64,000 nt of DNA from Ignavibacteria bacterium (GCA_016709315.1 JADJMZ010000001.1:744001-808000); one strand, 5' to 3'. Positions 24,439 to 34,458 are shown, counted from the stretch's first letter. Translations and numbers: made by a program. The notes: a model not told the origin generated them from the sequence alone.

Positions 24439-25095
24439 TTACAAATCAGCTTTCAGTGTAATTTTAATATTTGTCTTTTCACCTTCTATTACTTTCACTT
24501 TATATCCTGAATATTCCGCAAGGGATGATTCATCTGTTCCGTTAAAATTATCCTTGTAAGCTTTTTCAAATGACTTTTTGAGAATATCATATCTGAATGC
24601 CTGCGGAGTCTGTATTGACCAGATATTTTTCCGGTCAATGGTTTCTTTGACATAATTTTTTTTATCAATCTTCTTCAGAGTCTCACAAACAGGCAGACCC
24701 AGGATAACGCAATTGTGTTTTTTTACTTCCTTAATTAGTTCAAGAATTTTATCCCTGCTTATAAAAGGTCTCACGGCATCATGGACAAGTATGAAATCAT
24801 TTTCACTGCAGTCAAGATTCATAAGCGCTCTGTACACAGAATCCTGGCGCATTTTTCCGCCTTCTACAATTCTGCTGATTTTAAAAAAATTATTCTTTCT
24901 GATAATCAGCTTTATTTTCTCAAAGTACTCCTGCTTTGTGGCTATTATGATTTCATCTATTGATCTGATCTGATGAAAAGCCGAGATCGCGTGAGCAAGA
25001 ATTTCCTTTCCTTCGATCTTCAGGAACTGTTTCGGAATATTCCCGCCGAATCTCGTTCCGCTGCCGGATGCAGGTATGATAACTTTTATGCTCAT
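24439..25095 (-). CDS. ispD: 2-C-methyl-D-erythritol 4-phosphate cytidylyltransferase
   Basis: 218 residues, usual length. It shows the nucleotide-binding loop PASGSGTRFGGNIPKQF, the VHDAVRPFI motif and the QTPQAF segment that define IspD. The enzyme adds CMP to MEP in the non-mevalonate isoprenoid pathway. It lies 43 bp upstream of the esterase gene. A terminator-like hairpin for queA lies just upstream (25138-25166), so ispD likely has its own promoter in that short gap. Confidence 0.95.
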   Translation of the reverse strand: MSIKVIIPASGSGTRFGGNIPKQFLKIEGKEILAHAISAFHQIRSIDEIIIATKQEYFEKIKLIIRKNNFFKISRIVEGGKMRQDSVYRALMNLDCSENDFILVHDAVRPFISRDKILELIKEVKKHNCVILGLPVCETLKKIDKKNYVKETIDRKNIWSIQTPQAFRYDILKKSFEKAYKDNFNGTDESSLAEYSGYKVKVIEGEKTNIKITLKADL

Positions 25096-25137
25096 AAATT
25101 TTCTTTCTGTCTGAATCTGTTAAAGTATAAAATTAAA

Positions 25138-25166
25138 AAAGTCCAAACAAAATTTATTTGGACTTT
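25138..25166 (-). terminator. Rho-independent terminator of queA
   Basis: AAAGTCCAAA pairs with TTTGGACTTT around a 9-nt loop. On the minus strand TTTTTTAATTTT follows directly. Confidence 0.85.
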
Positions 25167-25203
25167 ATACAACTCTGTTTTCCGTTAATAATGTTAAGTG
25201 AGA

Positions 25204-26244
25204 TCAGACTATCATCATTGCGTCACCGTAACTGTAAAATCTGTATTTTTCCTTGACAGCTTTTTTATATGCTTTCATAATAAAGTCTCTTTCGGACATT
25301 GCGCAGGCAAGCATCAGCAATGTGCTCTGCGGCATGTGAAAATTTGTTATCAGTCTGTCAACGATCCTAAGCTTTTGAGGCGGATGTATGAATCTGTCTG
25401 TCCATCCTTTTCCCCATCTTACCTGACGGCTCGTGATTACATTCGTTTCAAGCACTCTGGCAACGGAAGTTCCGACCGCTATTACTTTTTTTCTCTTTGC
25501 AATGGATGCATTTATAATATCAGCTGATTCCTTCGTCATCTCATAATATTCCGAATCCATTCTGTGTTTTGAAAGATCTTCCACTTCGACAAGTCTGAAA
25601 GTTCCGAGTCCGATATGAAGAGTCAGATAAACGATCTTTACGCCCTTCGCTTCGACTTTCTTCAGAAGCTCTTTTGTAAAATGCAGACCTGCTGTAGGCG
25701 CAGCTACTGATCCTACGTGATCTGCGTCAGCATAAACTGTCTGATAATCTTCCTTGTCCTTTTCTGTGGATTCTCTTTTGATATATGGAGGCAAAGGAGT
25801 TTTGCCGAGCTTTTCAATGTACTTTGAAAAATCTCCCTGATAATTGAAACGGACAATTCTGCCTCTTGAAGTTGTGTTGTCAATGACTTCGCAGAAAAGA
25901 TTCTTAGTGAAAAATATTCTGTTACCGATTCTCACCTTTCTTGCAGGATCCACAACTACGTCCCAGATGTTCTCTTCAGTTGAAAGTTGTCTCAGTAAAA
26001 AAACCTCGATCTTTGCTTTTGTCTTTTCCTTTGTCCCGTATAATCTTGCGTTAAAAACCTTTGAGTCGTTTAAAACCAATACATCACCTTCATTCATATA
26101 ATCAAGTACATCCTTGAATTTCTTTGTTTCAAGTTCACCGGTTTCTTTGTCTAATACCATAAGTTTGCACTGATCTCTCGGGGTTTTCGGAACTTTAGCT
26201 ATGAGGTTTTTTGGAATCGGATATTTAAATTGAGAAAGTTTCAT
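25204..26244 (-). CDS. queA: S-adenosylmethionine:tRNA ribosyltransferase-isomerase
   Basis: 346 residues, full length. It shows the family signatures PRDQCKLMVLD, LNDSKVFNARL, GSVAAPTAGLHFT and ITNFHMPQSTLL. QueA moves the ribosyl part of SAM onto preQ1 at tRNA position 34, giving epoxyqueuosine. It lies 67 bp downstream of eno and ends in a hairpin terminator. The gene for GTP cyclohydrolase IB, which opens the pathway, is in the same neighbourhood; other queuosine genes are not in the window. Confidence 0.97.
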   Translation of the reverse strand: MKLSQFKYPIPKNLIAKVPKTPRDQCKLMVLDKETGELETKKFKDVLDYMNEGDVLVLNDSKVFNARLYGTKEKTKAKIEVFLLRQLSTEENIWDVVVDPARKVRIGNRIFFTKNLFCEVIDNTTSRGRIVRFNYQGDFSKYIEKLGKTPLPPYIKRESTEKDKEDYQTVYADADHVGSVAAPTAGLHFTKELLKKVEAKGVKIVYLTLHIGLGTFRLVEVEDLSKHRMDSEYYEMTKESADIINASIAKRKKVIAVGTSVARVLETNVITSRQVRWGKGWTDRFIHPPQKLRIVDRLITNFHMPQSTLLMLACAMSERDFIMKAYKKAVKEKYRFYSYGDAMMIV

Positions 26245-26311
26245 TTGTAAAATTTAATTAAAAAAAATACAGCAAATAAATTAATAACTGCTGCTATGAT
26301 GAACAGTACTT

Positions 26312-27598
26312 CTATTTAATACAATAAAACGCTTTGAGTCCCGGATAAACAGCCGCAGATCCAAGCTGCTCTTCGATCCTTAAAAGCTGATTATATTTTG
26401 CAACTCTGTCAGTTCTGGAAAGCGAACCTGTTTTTATCTGACCGGCGTTTGTTGCAACCGCAATATCGGCAATTGTTGTGTCCTCTGTTTCACCGCTTCT
26501 GTGACTGATTACGCAGGTATAATTATTTGTCTTTGCAAGCTCTATAGTATCAAGAGTCTCTGTAAGAGTTCCTATCTGGTTTACTTTCACAAGAATTGAA
26601 TTTGCAATTTTTTTGTCAATTCCTTTCTGAAGAATCTCAGTATTGGTAACAAAAACATCATCGCCTACGATCTGTATTTTCTTTCCAAGCGCATCTGTAA
26701 GCATCTTCCATCCGTTCCAGTCATTTTCCGCCATTCCGTCTTCTATGCTGATGATCGGATAATCCTTGACGAGTTTTTCATAAAGCTTTACCATTTGATC
26801 CGAAGTCTTATCCGGAATATGCGATTTATAAAATTCATATTTGCCGTTTTTCCACATCTCGCTTGATGCCACATCAAGTCCGAGAAAAACTTCTTTGCCG
26901 ATTTTATATCCGGATTTATCAACAGCTTCGATTATAACTTCAAGAGCTTCTTCATTTGATTTCAGGTTAGGAGCAAATCCGCCTTCGTCACCTACATTCG
27001 TATTGTAATTTTTTTTGTGAAGAACATTTCTGAGAGAATGAAAAACTTCAGCGCCGCATCTCAAAGCTTCTGCAAAACTTTTTGCGCCAGCCGGTATTAT
27101 CATAAATTCCTGAAAATCAACTGTGTTATCCGCGTGCTTGCCTCCGTTTATAATATTCATCATTGGTACAGGCAGGGTTTTTGCATTAACGCCGCCGATA
27201 TATTTGTACAAAGGAATCTCAAGATATTTTGCCGAAGCATTTGCTATTGCCATTGAAACGCCGAGAAGAGCATTCGCGCCGAGCTTTGATTTGTTTTTCG
27301 TTCCGTCAAGGTCAATGAGAATTTTATCAATTCCGCACTGATCAAAACTGTTCATTGCGTTTATTTTCTTTGCAATAATACTGTTAACATTGTTAACAGC
27401 TTTTCTTACACCTTTACCGAGATATCGTTTTTTGTCGCCGTCACGAAGCTCTACTGCTTCACGCTCTCCGGTAGATGCGCCTGACGGGACAGCTGCTCTT
27501 CCCAGGATTCCTCCTTCGAGTGTTACTTCCGCTTCTAATGTTGGATTACCTCTTGAATCTAATATTTCCCTCGCATGGACTTTTTGAATTAAAGGCAT
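26312..27598 (-). CDS. eno: Enolase
   Basis: 428 residues, standard length. It begins with VHAREILDSRGNPTLEAEV and shows GGKHADN, the acidic metal ligands in GLDVASSEM, ISIEDGMAE and GDDVFVTN, and the catalytic Lys region LVKVNQIGT followed by SHRSGETEDT. It interconverts 2-phosphoglycerate and phosphoenolpyruvate. First gene of the block running to folE2; the 312-bp gap on its right should carry its promoter. Confidence 0.98.
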   Translation of the reverse strand: MPLIQKVHAREILDSRGNPTLEAEVTLEGGILGRAAVPSGASTGEREAVELRDGDKKRYLGKGVRKAVNNVNSIIAKKINAMNSFDQCGIDKILIDLDGTKNKSKLGANALLGVSMAIANASAKYLEIPLYKYIGGVNAKTLPVPMMNIINGGKHADNTVDFQEFMIIPAGAKSFAEALRCGAEVFHSLRNVLHKKNYNTNVGDEGGFAPNLKSNEEALEVIIEAVDKSGYKIGKEVFLGLDVASSEMWKNGKYEFYKSHIPDKTSDQMVKLYEKLVKDYPIISIEDGMAENDWNGWKMLTDALGKKIQIVGDDVFVTNTEILQKGIDKKIANSILVKVNQIGTLTETLDTIELAKTNNYTCVISHRSGETEDTTIADIAVATNAGQIKTGSLSRTDRVAKYNQLLRIEEQLGSAAVYPGLKAFYCIK

Positions 27599-27910
27599 GT
27601 AATTTGTCAGTAGTTTTTTAAAAAAGTTTTACAAAATAACCGATTATTGAGCGGAAAGCAATTCAGTTTCACAGATATACGCAAGAAAAATCCTCATTCA
27701 ATATAAAATAGCTGAACAATATTCTGTTTAATTTTTTTATTCGTTCAATATTCAAAAATAACACTTAATTTAAGGAAGTTTTACTGACTAAATTGCTTTT
27801 AATTATAATATTGATCATTTAATTATTATTGAAATGAAGACTTAAAGAATTTTGGTAAAAGAAAGGACTGTTATAAATATTTTCAAAACTTAAACGTACA
27901 TTTTATAATC
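27599..27910. other. Divergent promoter region without a gene
   Basis: AT-rich sequence between the divergent eno and GNAT genes. A short fragment reading TTCACAGATATACGCA (about 27668) resembles a decayed copy of the CACAGAT repeat words. No other structure was seen. Confidence 0.55.
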
Positions 27911-28381
27911 ATGAAAATCAGAAGAGCAGAATTGAAAGATACAGATCAGATAAGTCAATTATTTTATGACACAGTTACAAATATTAACATCAAAGATTAT
28001 GACACTGCTCAGATATCAGTTTGGGCTTCAGGTTACAATGACATTAAAAAATGGCCATCTAAAATACAGGAACAGAATTTCTTTGTCGCAGAGCAGGATA
28101 ATAAGATAACAGGATTCGGTTCGATCACTTCAGAAGGATATCTGGATTATATGTATGTTCATAAAGATCATCAGGGAAAGGGCATAGCTTCCGAACTTCT
28201 GAAATATCTGGTGCAAATTGCCTTTGATCATGATCTGAGGGAGATACGCGCTGAGGTCAGCATCACCGCGAGACCTTTTTTCAGAAGCAAAGGATTTGAA
28301 ATTACAAAAACATTTATTACGCGGTTAGGAGAAGTTGAATTCGAGGACTGCGAGATGACGAAATTTTTATGTAAGAAATGA
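27911..28381 (+). CDS. GNAT-family N-acetyltransferase
   Basis: 156 residues, one GNAT domain. It begins IRRAELKDTDQISQL, has the beta-4 strand with DYMYVHKDHQGKGIASELL (the acetyl-CoA pyrophosphate loop Q/RxxGxG/A is QGKGIA) and ends with FFRSKGFEI. Such small GNATs acetylate small molecules, peptides or proteins; the substrate is unknown. A single gene, divergent from eno and convergent with the dipeptidase gene (15 bp between stops). Confidence 0.88.
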   Translation: MKIRRAELKDTDQISQLFYDTVTNINIKDYDTAQISVWASGYNDIKKWPSKIQEQNFFVAEQDNKITGFGSITSEGYLDYMYVHKDHQGKGIASELLKYLVQIAFDHDLREIRAEVSITARPFFRSKGFEITKTFITRLGEVEFEDCEMTKFLCKK

Positions 28382-28396
28382 ATTAATCAGAACTGA

Positions 28397-29722
28397 TTAC
28401 CCGCAAACCTGTTTAAATACCCTCAGAAAATTTCCCCCGAGAATTTTTTTTATCTCTTCTTCTGTATAACCTTTTTCAACAAGTTTTTTTGTGAGTTCAG
28501 GATAACAGCTTGCGTCATAGAGTTCATTAGGTGGAGTAATGCCTCCGTCAAAATCGGATCCGATGCCTATGTAATCTGCTCCAACCAGATTTTTTATGTA
28601 ATCAATGTGTTCGATCACTTTGTCTATGCTTGTTCCGGCTGCAATGTTCTTCTCCTGAAGGAATTTATTTCTTTCCTCGTTGAATTTAATCAGATCATCT
28701 CCGTATTTTTCGTTCAATGCATTCAGTTCGTCAGAGTATTTTTCATAAGCATTCATTGTCCTGTTTTTATCCGCATCCATTTCAAGAAAAGTATCATAGA
28801 AATTTATCCCAATGTATCCTCCGCTATTTGCTATAGCTTTAATCTGATCATCTTTAAGATTTCTGAAATGCTGAGCGATTGAATAACAGTTGGAATGAGA
28901 AGCTATGACAGGAGAAGCGGAATTATTGATCACATCCCAGAATCCTGCCTCGCTCAGATGAGAAACATCTATTAGCATTCCGGTCTCATTCATTCTTTTT
29001 ATAACTTCAATTCCAAATCCTGACAAACCGCCGGGTTTACCATTTTCGGTTTCATCTTTTGCTGAAGTCGAGATGAAATTTGTATTGTTCCATGTCAGAC
29101 CGATGTATCTTACGCCGAGATCAAAGAAAGTGTTTATGTTGTCAAGATTTTTTTCAATGGCTGTGCCGCCTTCTATTCCTATAAGACCGCAAAGTTTTTT
29201 CTCCGAAGTTATTCTGATGATGTCGTCATAAGTCTTAGCAAATTCAAATTCCTGGAAATATTCAGTTTCAAAACTTTTAAGCCTGCTTATTTGCGATGCC
29301 GCAAACCCGTATGACTTTTTTACTTTATTCATCGGTATCCATACTGCGAATATCTGTACATCCACTCCGCCCGCCTTGAATCTCGGCAGATCGGACTGAG
29401 TGAAATCATTTTTCTGTCCGAACACGGCTCCTTTGTCAAATACTTTCCAGATAAAATCATTATGCGTATCTACAAGCAAAGCATCGAAATGTAGTTTCAG
29501 ATAATCAATTTTTGCGGTACTGTCTGTAGTTTTCAAATTGTTATTTGTTAAAATAATTTTTTCCGGGTTTCCTGCTGAAACAGTTTTAATTTCTGCAGAA
29601 ACAAATCCTGACCCGGTTAATAAATAATCTTTTGTAAATAAATTATTCCTCTCTGAAAAGAAAAATATTAATACTACAATGCAAAGCGGGATTATTATTA
29701 AAATTTTTGTTTTCATTCTCAA
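28397..29722 (-). CDS. Membrane dipeptidase (M19, renal dipeptidase-like)
   Basis: 441 residues. An N-terminal signal anchor or lipid-free membrane helix (about 5-23) is followed by the M19 zinc enzyme: LVDTHNDF, GIEGG, the DVSHLSE and ASHSNC histidines, and GIGSDFDGG. It cleaves dipeptides, including D-amino acid dipeptides, in the periplasm or cytoplasmic face. Last gene of the tmk-led operon: its start is 2 bp after the DUF2007 stop. Residues 27-75 form a linker not usual in the family. Confidence 0.9.
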   Translation of the reverse strand: MRMKTKILIIIPLCIVVLIFFFSERNNLFTKDYLLTGSGFVSAEIKTVSAGNPEKIILTNNNLKTTDSTAKIDYLKLHFDALLVDTHNDFIWKVFDKGAVFGQKNDFTQSDLPRFKAGGVDVQIFAVWIPMNKVKKSYGFAASQISRLKSFETEYFQEFEFAKTYDDIIRITSEKKLCGLIGIEGGTAIEKNLDNINTFFDLGVRYIGLTWNNTNFISTSAKDETENGKPGGLSGFGIEVIKRMNETGMLIDVSHLSEAGFWDVINNSASPVIASHSNCYSIAQHFRNLKDDQIKAIANSGGYIGINFYDTFLEMDADKNRTMNAYEKYSDELNALNEKYGDDLIKFNEERNKFLQEKNIAAGTSIDKVIEHIDYIKNLVGADYIGIGSDFDGGITPPNELYDASCYPELTKKLVEKGYTEEEIKKILGGNFLRVFKQVCG

Positions 29723-29724
29723 AA

Positions 29725-29994
29725 TCAGTATTCAAGATCTTCATCCAGCAGAGAAGATTTATCAGTATTGATGGCGACTTTTGCAATTTCCGCATCGCTT
29801 TCTTTTACAAAAAATTTTATCGGTCTCTTCAAAGCTATCCTTCCAAGCTGAGTGTTAAAGGTTTCCATAGAAACCGAAATATTATAATCACCGGTAACAT
29901 TAAAAAAGATTTCTTCATCGGTCAGCTTTGCGCGGACAAGACTTGCCTCCATCGGATCATAAGTTTCATATACTTCGACTAATTTGTTTTCCAT
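29725..29994 (-). CDS. DUF2007-type small protein
   Basis: 89 residues, one compact domain beginning VEVYETYDPMEASLVRAKL and containing the conserved F/Y-N pattern of DUF2007 (putative signal-transducing protein) near FFNVTGDY. Residues 50-75 carry the typical FFVKESDAEIAK. The C-terminus ends in an acidic tail. No membrane segment. It lies between the prohibitin and dipeptidase genes with 3 and 2 bp gaps, so it is translated with them. The biological role of the family is not known. Confidence 0.75.
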   Translation of the reverse strand: MENKLVEVYETYDPMEASLVRAKLTDEEIFFNVTGDYNISVSMETFNTQLGRIALKRPIKFFVKESDAEIAKVAINTDKSSLLDEDLEY

Positions 29995-29997
29995 AAA

Positions 29998-30939
29998 TTA
30001 TTTAGCAAGCTGATTAAAGTTAAGCATTGGAACAAGTTTCTGATCATAAGGCGCAATTACAAATGAATTGTTCGGCGAATTCACAAGTTCCTTCAGAGTT
30101 TCTATATACTTCCACTGAAGATACGAATTACTGATTGTGCTGTTAATTATTCTCTGCGCTTCTGCAACTCCGGTAGCTTCGACCTGTTTCCTTTCCGCTT
30201 CCTGTCTTTCTTTCTGAAGTACATAAACCATCTGCTGAGCTCTCTGTTCCGCTGCAATCTTTTCGTCAATAGCTTCTCTTACTTTCTGAGGAAGCTCTAC
30301 GTTTCTCAGCAAAACTTTTTCAAGAATTATTCCTCTGCCCTCAAAAGAGTTTTCTAATTTCTTCGCAACATCATTTACATAATCATCTCTCTTCGAAGAA
30401 TAAATATCCGTTGCCACAAAATTCACCGCTATATCTCTTATAGCCGTCCTGATAGCCGGAAGGACGATCTTCGATTCGTAATCTACTCCGATGGTCCTGA
30501 TAAGATTCGGAGCATCATCTGCGCTTAGTCTGTACCAGACTGTAACATCAAGCAGCAGCGTCAGACCGTCTGAAGACAATGTCTGAATAGGATCGCTTCT
30601 GTTGCTCTTTACGTCATTTACATCCTGATCATTTGCGCCGCTCATCGTATATGCCTGAGTCTTGATGTCAATCTTCTGAACTTCCATCAGAGGATTTACT
30701 AAATTCAAACCGCTTCTGAGAATACTTTCCTGAACATTTCCGAACAGGTTCTGAACTCCCACTTCTCCCGGTCCGATCTGAACAATAGAGGCGAACAATA
30801 CTGTCAAAAGTATTCCTACCCCTGCAACAACCCTCAGCATGTCTGTTACTTTTTCCAGCTGCAGATTAGCTTTCAGCTGACCTTTGACTACAGTTAAAAC
30901 TATTATTGCGATTATCAGAAAAATTATTATACCTGTCAT
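29998..30939 (-). CDS. Prohibitin/SPFH-domain membrane protein
   Basis: 313 residues. There are two N-terminal hydrophobic stretches (about 3-17 and 35-52), then the SPFH/Band 7 domain (about 50-230) with the QIGPGEVGVQNLFGNV entry and the VVKPT-like core LPAIRTAIRD. A charged coiled coil (about 215-265, rich in Ala/Glu/Gln) follows, then a tail with WKYIETLKEL. Such proteins oligomerise in the membrane and hold proteases or lipid domains. It lies between purK and the DUF2007 gene in the tmk operon, with the S41 protease two genes away, a context often seen for HflK/prohibitin. Confidence 0.88.
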   Translation of the reverse strand: MTGIIIFLIIAIIVLTVVKGQLKANLQLEKVTDMLRVVAGVGILLTVLFASIVQIGPGEVGVQNLFGNVQESILRSGLNLVNPLMEVQKIDIKTQAYTMSGANDQDVNDVKSNRSDPIQTLSSDGLTLLLDVTVWYRLSADDAPNLIRTIGVDYESKIVLPAIRTAIRDIAVNFVATDIYSSKRDDYVNDVAKKLENSFEGRGIILEKVLLRNVELPQKVREAIDEKIAAEQRAQQMVYVLQKERQEAERKQVEATGVAEAQRIINSTISNSYLQWKYIETLKELVNSPNNSFVIAPYDQKLVPMLNFNQLAK

Positions 30940-30969
30940 AATATTTTAGTTAATGTTATTAAAATTAAT

Positions 30970-32091
30970 TTATATTTCTATTAGATCCCTGTTTATCTGG
31001 GCAAGTTCAATTGCTTTGTTAATGTCATTATTTAAAACAGTTATGTGTCCCATCTTTCTTCCGATGCTTGTTTCCGTCTTTCCGTAAATGTGCAAATATA
31101 CATTTTCGGATTTTAATAACTCTCCTGCATTTTTAAGCTCTGCCTTTCCGTTCCTCTTCCCGAGAATATTTATCATAACTGCATTGTCGCAGACCATATC
31201 CGTACTTCCGGGAGTGTAGTTAAGTATTGCTCTTATGTGATTTTCGAACTGTGATGTCTTACATGCTTCGATCGTATAATGTCCCGAGTTATGCACTCTC
31301 GGCGCAAGTTCATTAACAAGTATTTCTTCTCCGTTAAGAAACATTTCAATTCCCATCACACCTTTATAATTAAGACCTTCCGTTATTTGTCCGGCAATTT
31401 TTTCAGCTTTGCTTTTTACATTTTCAAATTGTCCGGCGGAAGAAATAACCTGATTGCAGATATGATCTTTCTGAATGGTTTCAACTACTTTGTAGACCTT
31501 CATTTCACCCGAACTGTTTCTTACAACCTGTGTTGCAATTTCCTTTTCAAATTTCACAAAACTTTCGCACATAAGTCTGCCCCGTTTTGAAAGAACATTA
31601 AACGCTTCTTCTATCTGATCTTCTCTTTCAATTGTAAAATTTCCCTTGCCGTCATATCCCATAGTCCTGGATTTCAGAATCACTGGATAAAGATGAGCGG
31701 ATACAAAATCATAAATATCTTCCTTCGAATCTGCTTTTGCAAAATCCGCAACAGGAATTCCGGATTTTCTAAGATATTCTTTCTGAAATAATTTATCCTG
31801 AACAAGCTTTATTATTTCTGAAGACGGATAAACCTGCATTCCTCTTTCTTCAAGAAATCTTATCTTATGATGATCAATGAATTCATTTTCAAGCGTAATT
31901 AAATCGCACTTCTCTGAAAATCTGAGCAGAGTATCTTCATCGTTCCAGTCTCCATTGTATTCAAACTTTGTGATCATTCCTGCCGGCGAGTTTTCTTCTT
32001 TGGAAAGTATGTGAAATTCAAATCCGTATTTATAACACTCTTCCATTATCATCCTTGCAAGCTGACCGCCGCCGAGTATTCCTATCTTCAC
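30970..32091 (-). CDS. purK: 5-(carboxyamino)imidazole ribonucleotide synthase
   Basis: 373 residues. It starts with IGILGGGQLARMI, then the ATP-grasp domain: VILKSRTMGYDGKGN, the FVKFEKEIATQV strand, and the NELAPRVHNSGHYTIEACKTSQFENH motif that closes the domain. PurK carboxylates AIR at the expense of ATP in purine synthesis. The purE partner is not in the window. It lies 60 bp after the S41 protease and 30 bp before the prohibitin gene, all on the minus strand. Confidence 0.95.
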   Translation of the reverse strand: MKIGILGGGQLARMIMEECYKYGFEFHILSKEENSPAGMITKFEYNGDWNDEDTLLRFSEKCDLITLENEFIDHHKIRFLEERGMQVYPSSEIIKLVQDKLFQKEYLRKSGIPVADFAKADSKEDIYDFVSAHLYPVILKSRTMGYDGKGNFTIEREDQIEEAFNVLSKRGRLMCESFVKFEKEIATQVVRNSSGEMKVYKVVETIQKDHICNQVISSAGQFENVKSKAEKIAGQITEGLNYKGVMGIEMFLNGEEILVNELAPRVHNSGHYTIEACKTSQFENHIRAILNYTPGSTDMVCDNAVMINILGKRNGKAELKNAGELLKSENVYLHIYGKTETSIGRKMGHITVLNNDINKAIELAQINRDLIEI

Positions 32092-32151
32092 TTTAAAATA
32101 ATATTTGTTTTAAATTTTATTTCATGATTTTAATTCCGGATAAAAATATTT

Positions 32152-33816
32152 TTACATTTTGCCAAGCAGTTTATTGTATTCGGATTTATCCTTAAGAAGA
32201 TTAATCCCTTTCTGAAGCTGTATGTCAAAAGGAAATGCAGCTTCGATCTGCTCTGACTCGCTGATGATCCTCTTGTTTATTTCATTTGCAATGCTGAGTG
32301 AAATTTCATTCTTTGCTTTATCTATTTCCGAAGTTTCTTCTGATTCCGCCGCTGATTCTAATTTATCAATAGTATTCTGAAAATCGGATTTGAAATTTTT
32401 TGCAGAAGCTAAATCTTTGATCTCCTTAAGTTTCTTTTCTATCTGTGAATCATAGGAAAAATTATTCTCCGCAAGAAATGTCTTAAAACTGCTGAAGAGC
32501 CGTTCATCAGGGATAACAGTTTTCACTCCCGGATTTTTTTCTATGTAATAATTTGCAAACTTAAAGAACATATCCTTGGAAAGCAGTCCCTGATAAATCT
32601 CGCTTTCTGCTTCGATTGCGACTTCCGCATCCGGTTCGATCCCGCCGTAAGCTTTAACAGTCCTTCCGTCGAGAGTTTTAAAATCTGTCTGATCATATCT
32701 GTTTTTATCTACAAAGACTCCGTATTTATTTTCCTTGAAATAATTTTTTTCCTGTATCCATCTTCCGGAAGGAGTAAAATATCTTGATCCTGTGATCTTT
32801 ATCTGAGCTTTCTTATCGAGATCTTTTATTTGCTGGACAAGCCCTTTGCCGAAAGATTTTGTTCCGACTATTACGCCTCTGTCAAGATCCTGCACAGCGC
32901 CGGAAACAATTTCCGATGCAGATGCCGTCTTATTATTTATCAGTACGGCAAGAGCTACATCCGGAGAGATCATCGGCTCTTCTTTTGAAAAATACTTTTT
33001 TTCAGAATCGGCTCTCTTGCCTTTTGTAATCAGAAGCAGACTGTTCCTGGGAACGAGTTTATTCAGTATTCCTGTCGCAGCATCAAGCAGTCCTCCTCCG
33101 TTATCCCGGAGATCGAGTATCAGACCTTTGAGCTCGCCGCCTGATTTCAGTGACTTAATTGCATTTTCAACTTCACTTTCCGAAATGCTGGTAAATCTGT
33201 CAAGCTTAATGTATCCGATCCCGTCGCTTTTCGGATCAAGATATCCGAAGTAAGAAACATTTTTCAAAATAATTTCCTGGCGCATCAGCACGAAAGGAAT
33301 TTCCTCGCCGTCTCTTTCTATTCTGATATTAACTTCAGTTCCTACCGGACCTCTCACAAGATTTCTCATGTTTTCAGCTTTCTGATTCCTTAAATTTACT
33401 CCGTCAATATCAATGATCTTATCACCCACTCTTAAACCCTTTTTCTGCGCTTCATAGCCGTTCATGATCTCTGTAATAACAATAGAGCTGTCACGGAAAC
33501 TGATGGAAATCCCGATTCCTCCGTATTTGCCCATGGTAATAAGATCCATCTGATCCCTGCTTTTTTCGTCAATGTAATTTGTATATGGATCAAGAGTGGA
33601 AAGCATTCCTTCGATTCCTGCTGTCATGAATTTATCCGCATCAATCTCATCTACATAATTAAGAGCAACCTCTTTATATACCTGTCCGAAAAGATCCATG
33701 TTCCTGTTTATCTTTTCGTAAATGTCATCATCTCCGGAGAAAGTAACACCCAGAAACATTACGACTGTAAATATAAAAATAAGTGGAGATGCTCCGGAAA
33801 TTTTTTTCTTTAACAT
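32152..33816 (-). CDS. S41 carboxyl-terminal processing protease
   Basis: 554 residues. A signal sequence or anchor (about 9-27), a helical N-terminal domain with the GMLSTLDPYTNYID motif, a PDZ domain (about 95-175) and the S41 core (about 190-370). The catalytic dyad is Ser299 (NKTASASEIVSG) and Lys324 (KSFGKGLVQ), with Gln328 nearby; LDLRDNGGG is the oxyanion region. A C-terminal helical extension (about 410-554) is longer than in basic CtpA. Acts in the periplasm on misfolded or lipoprotein substrates. It starts 9 bp after tmk ends. Confidence 0.94.
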   Translation of the reverse strand: MLKKKISGASPLIFIFTVVMFLGVTFSGDDDIYEKINRNMDLFGQVYKEVALNYVDEIDADKFMTAGIEGMLSTLDPYTNYIDEKSRDQMDLITMGKYGGIGISISFRDSSIVITEIMNGYEAQKKGLRVGDKIIDIDGVNLRNQKAENMRNLVRGPVGTEVNIRIERDGEEIPFVLMRQEIILKNVSYFGYLDPKSDGIGYIKLDRFTSISESEVENAIKSLKSGGELKGLILDLRDNGGGLLDAATGILNKLVPRNSLLLITKGKRADSEKKYFSKEEPMISPDVALAVLINNKTASASEIVSGAVQDLDRGVIVGTKSFGKGLVQQIKDLDKKAQIKITGSRYFTPSGRWIQEKNYFKENKYGVFVDKNRYDQTDFKTLDGRTVKAYGGIEPDAEVAIEAESEIYQGLLSKDMFFKFANYYIEKNPGVKTVIPDERLFSSFKTFLAENNFSYDSQIEKKLKEIKDLASAKNFKSDFQNTIDKLESAAESEETSEIDKAKNEISLSIANEINKRIISESEQIEAAFPFDIQLQKGINLLKDKSEYNKLLGKM

Positions 33817-33825
33817 AAGTTATTA

Positions 33826-34458
33826 TTATTTTTTACTTTTTGATTTCTTGCTGAAATTTTTAATTGAAAGTATGATCATGCTTCTGATCTCTTCTTTTGA
33901 CAATGTGCCGTCTATAACAACGAACCTGTCTTTATCGTTTTTTGCAATCTTAAGATAACCATCTGTTACCTTATTAAAATAGGAAATAGTTTTCCGTTCG
34001 ATCCTGTCCTCATTCTTTTTAATGAGTTTCTTCCTTCTTATGCTTTCCTCAATACTGATATGAATCAGAAAAGTTAAATCAGGTACGAGATGTCCGGTTG
34101 CAGTTTTGTTTATGCTTTTAATTATTTTCAAATCCACTTTCCCGCCGTAACCCTGATATGCAGTGGATGAATCATAGTATCTGTCGCAGAGAACAATGAA
34201 ATTTTTTCTGAGATGAGGAATAATTATTTCTTCCGTAAGCTGCTGTCTTGAAGCTGAAAACAGGAGAAACTCAGTCAGGTCTTTCATCTTAAGATGTTTC
34301 TTATCAAGCAAAATATCTCTTATCTTTTCAGATATGACCGTTCCTCCCGGCTCTCTTACTGAAATTACCTTTTTCTTTTCCGATTCAAAGTATTCTTTGA
34401 GAAGTCTTATTTGCGTGGATTTGCCGCTGAGATCAATTCCTTCAAATGTTATAAACAT
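33826..34458 (-). CDS. tmk: Thymidylate kinase
   Basis: 210 residues. P-loop GIDLSGKST at residues 7-15 (most family members have G at the fourth position where this one has Leu), the EPGGT motif, and DRYYDSSTAYQG for the acceptor site. It phosphorylates dTMP to dTDP. First gene of the operon that runs through the S41 protease, purK and the prohibitin gene. The LID region IERK is short, as in bacterial Tmk. Confidence 0.95.
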   Translation of the reverse strand: MFITFEGIDLSGKSTQIRLLKEYFESEKKKVISVREPGGTVISEKIRDILLDKKHLKMKDLTEFLLFSASRQQLTEEIIIPHLRKNFIVLCDRYYDSSTAYQGYGGKVDLKIIKSINKTATGHLVPDLTFLIHISIEESIRRKKLIKKNEDRIERKTISYFNKVTDGYLKIAKNDKDRFVVIDGTLSKEEIRSMIILSIKNFSKKSKSKK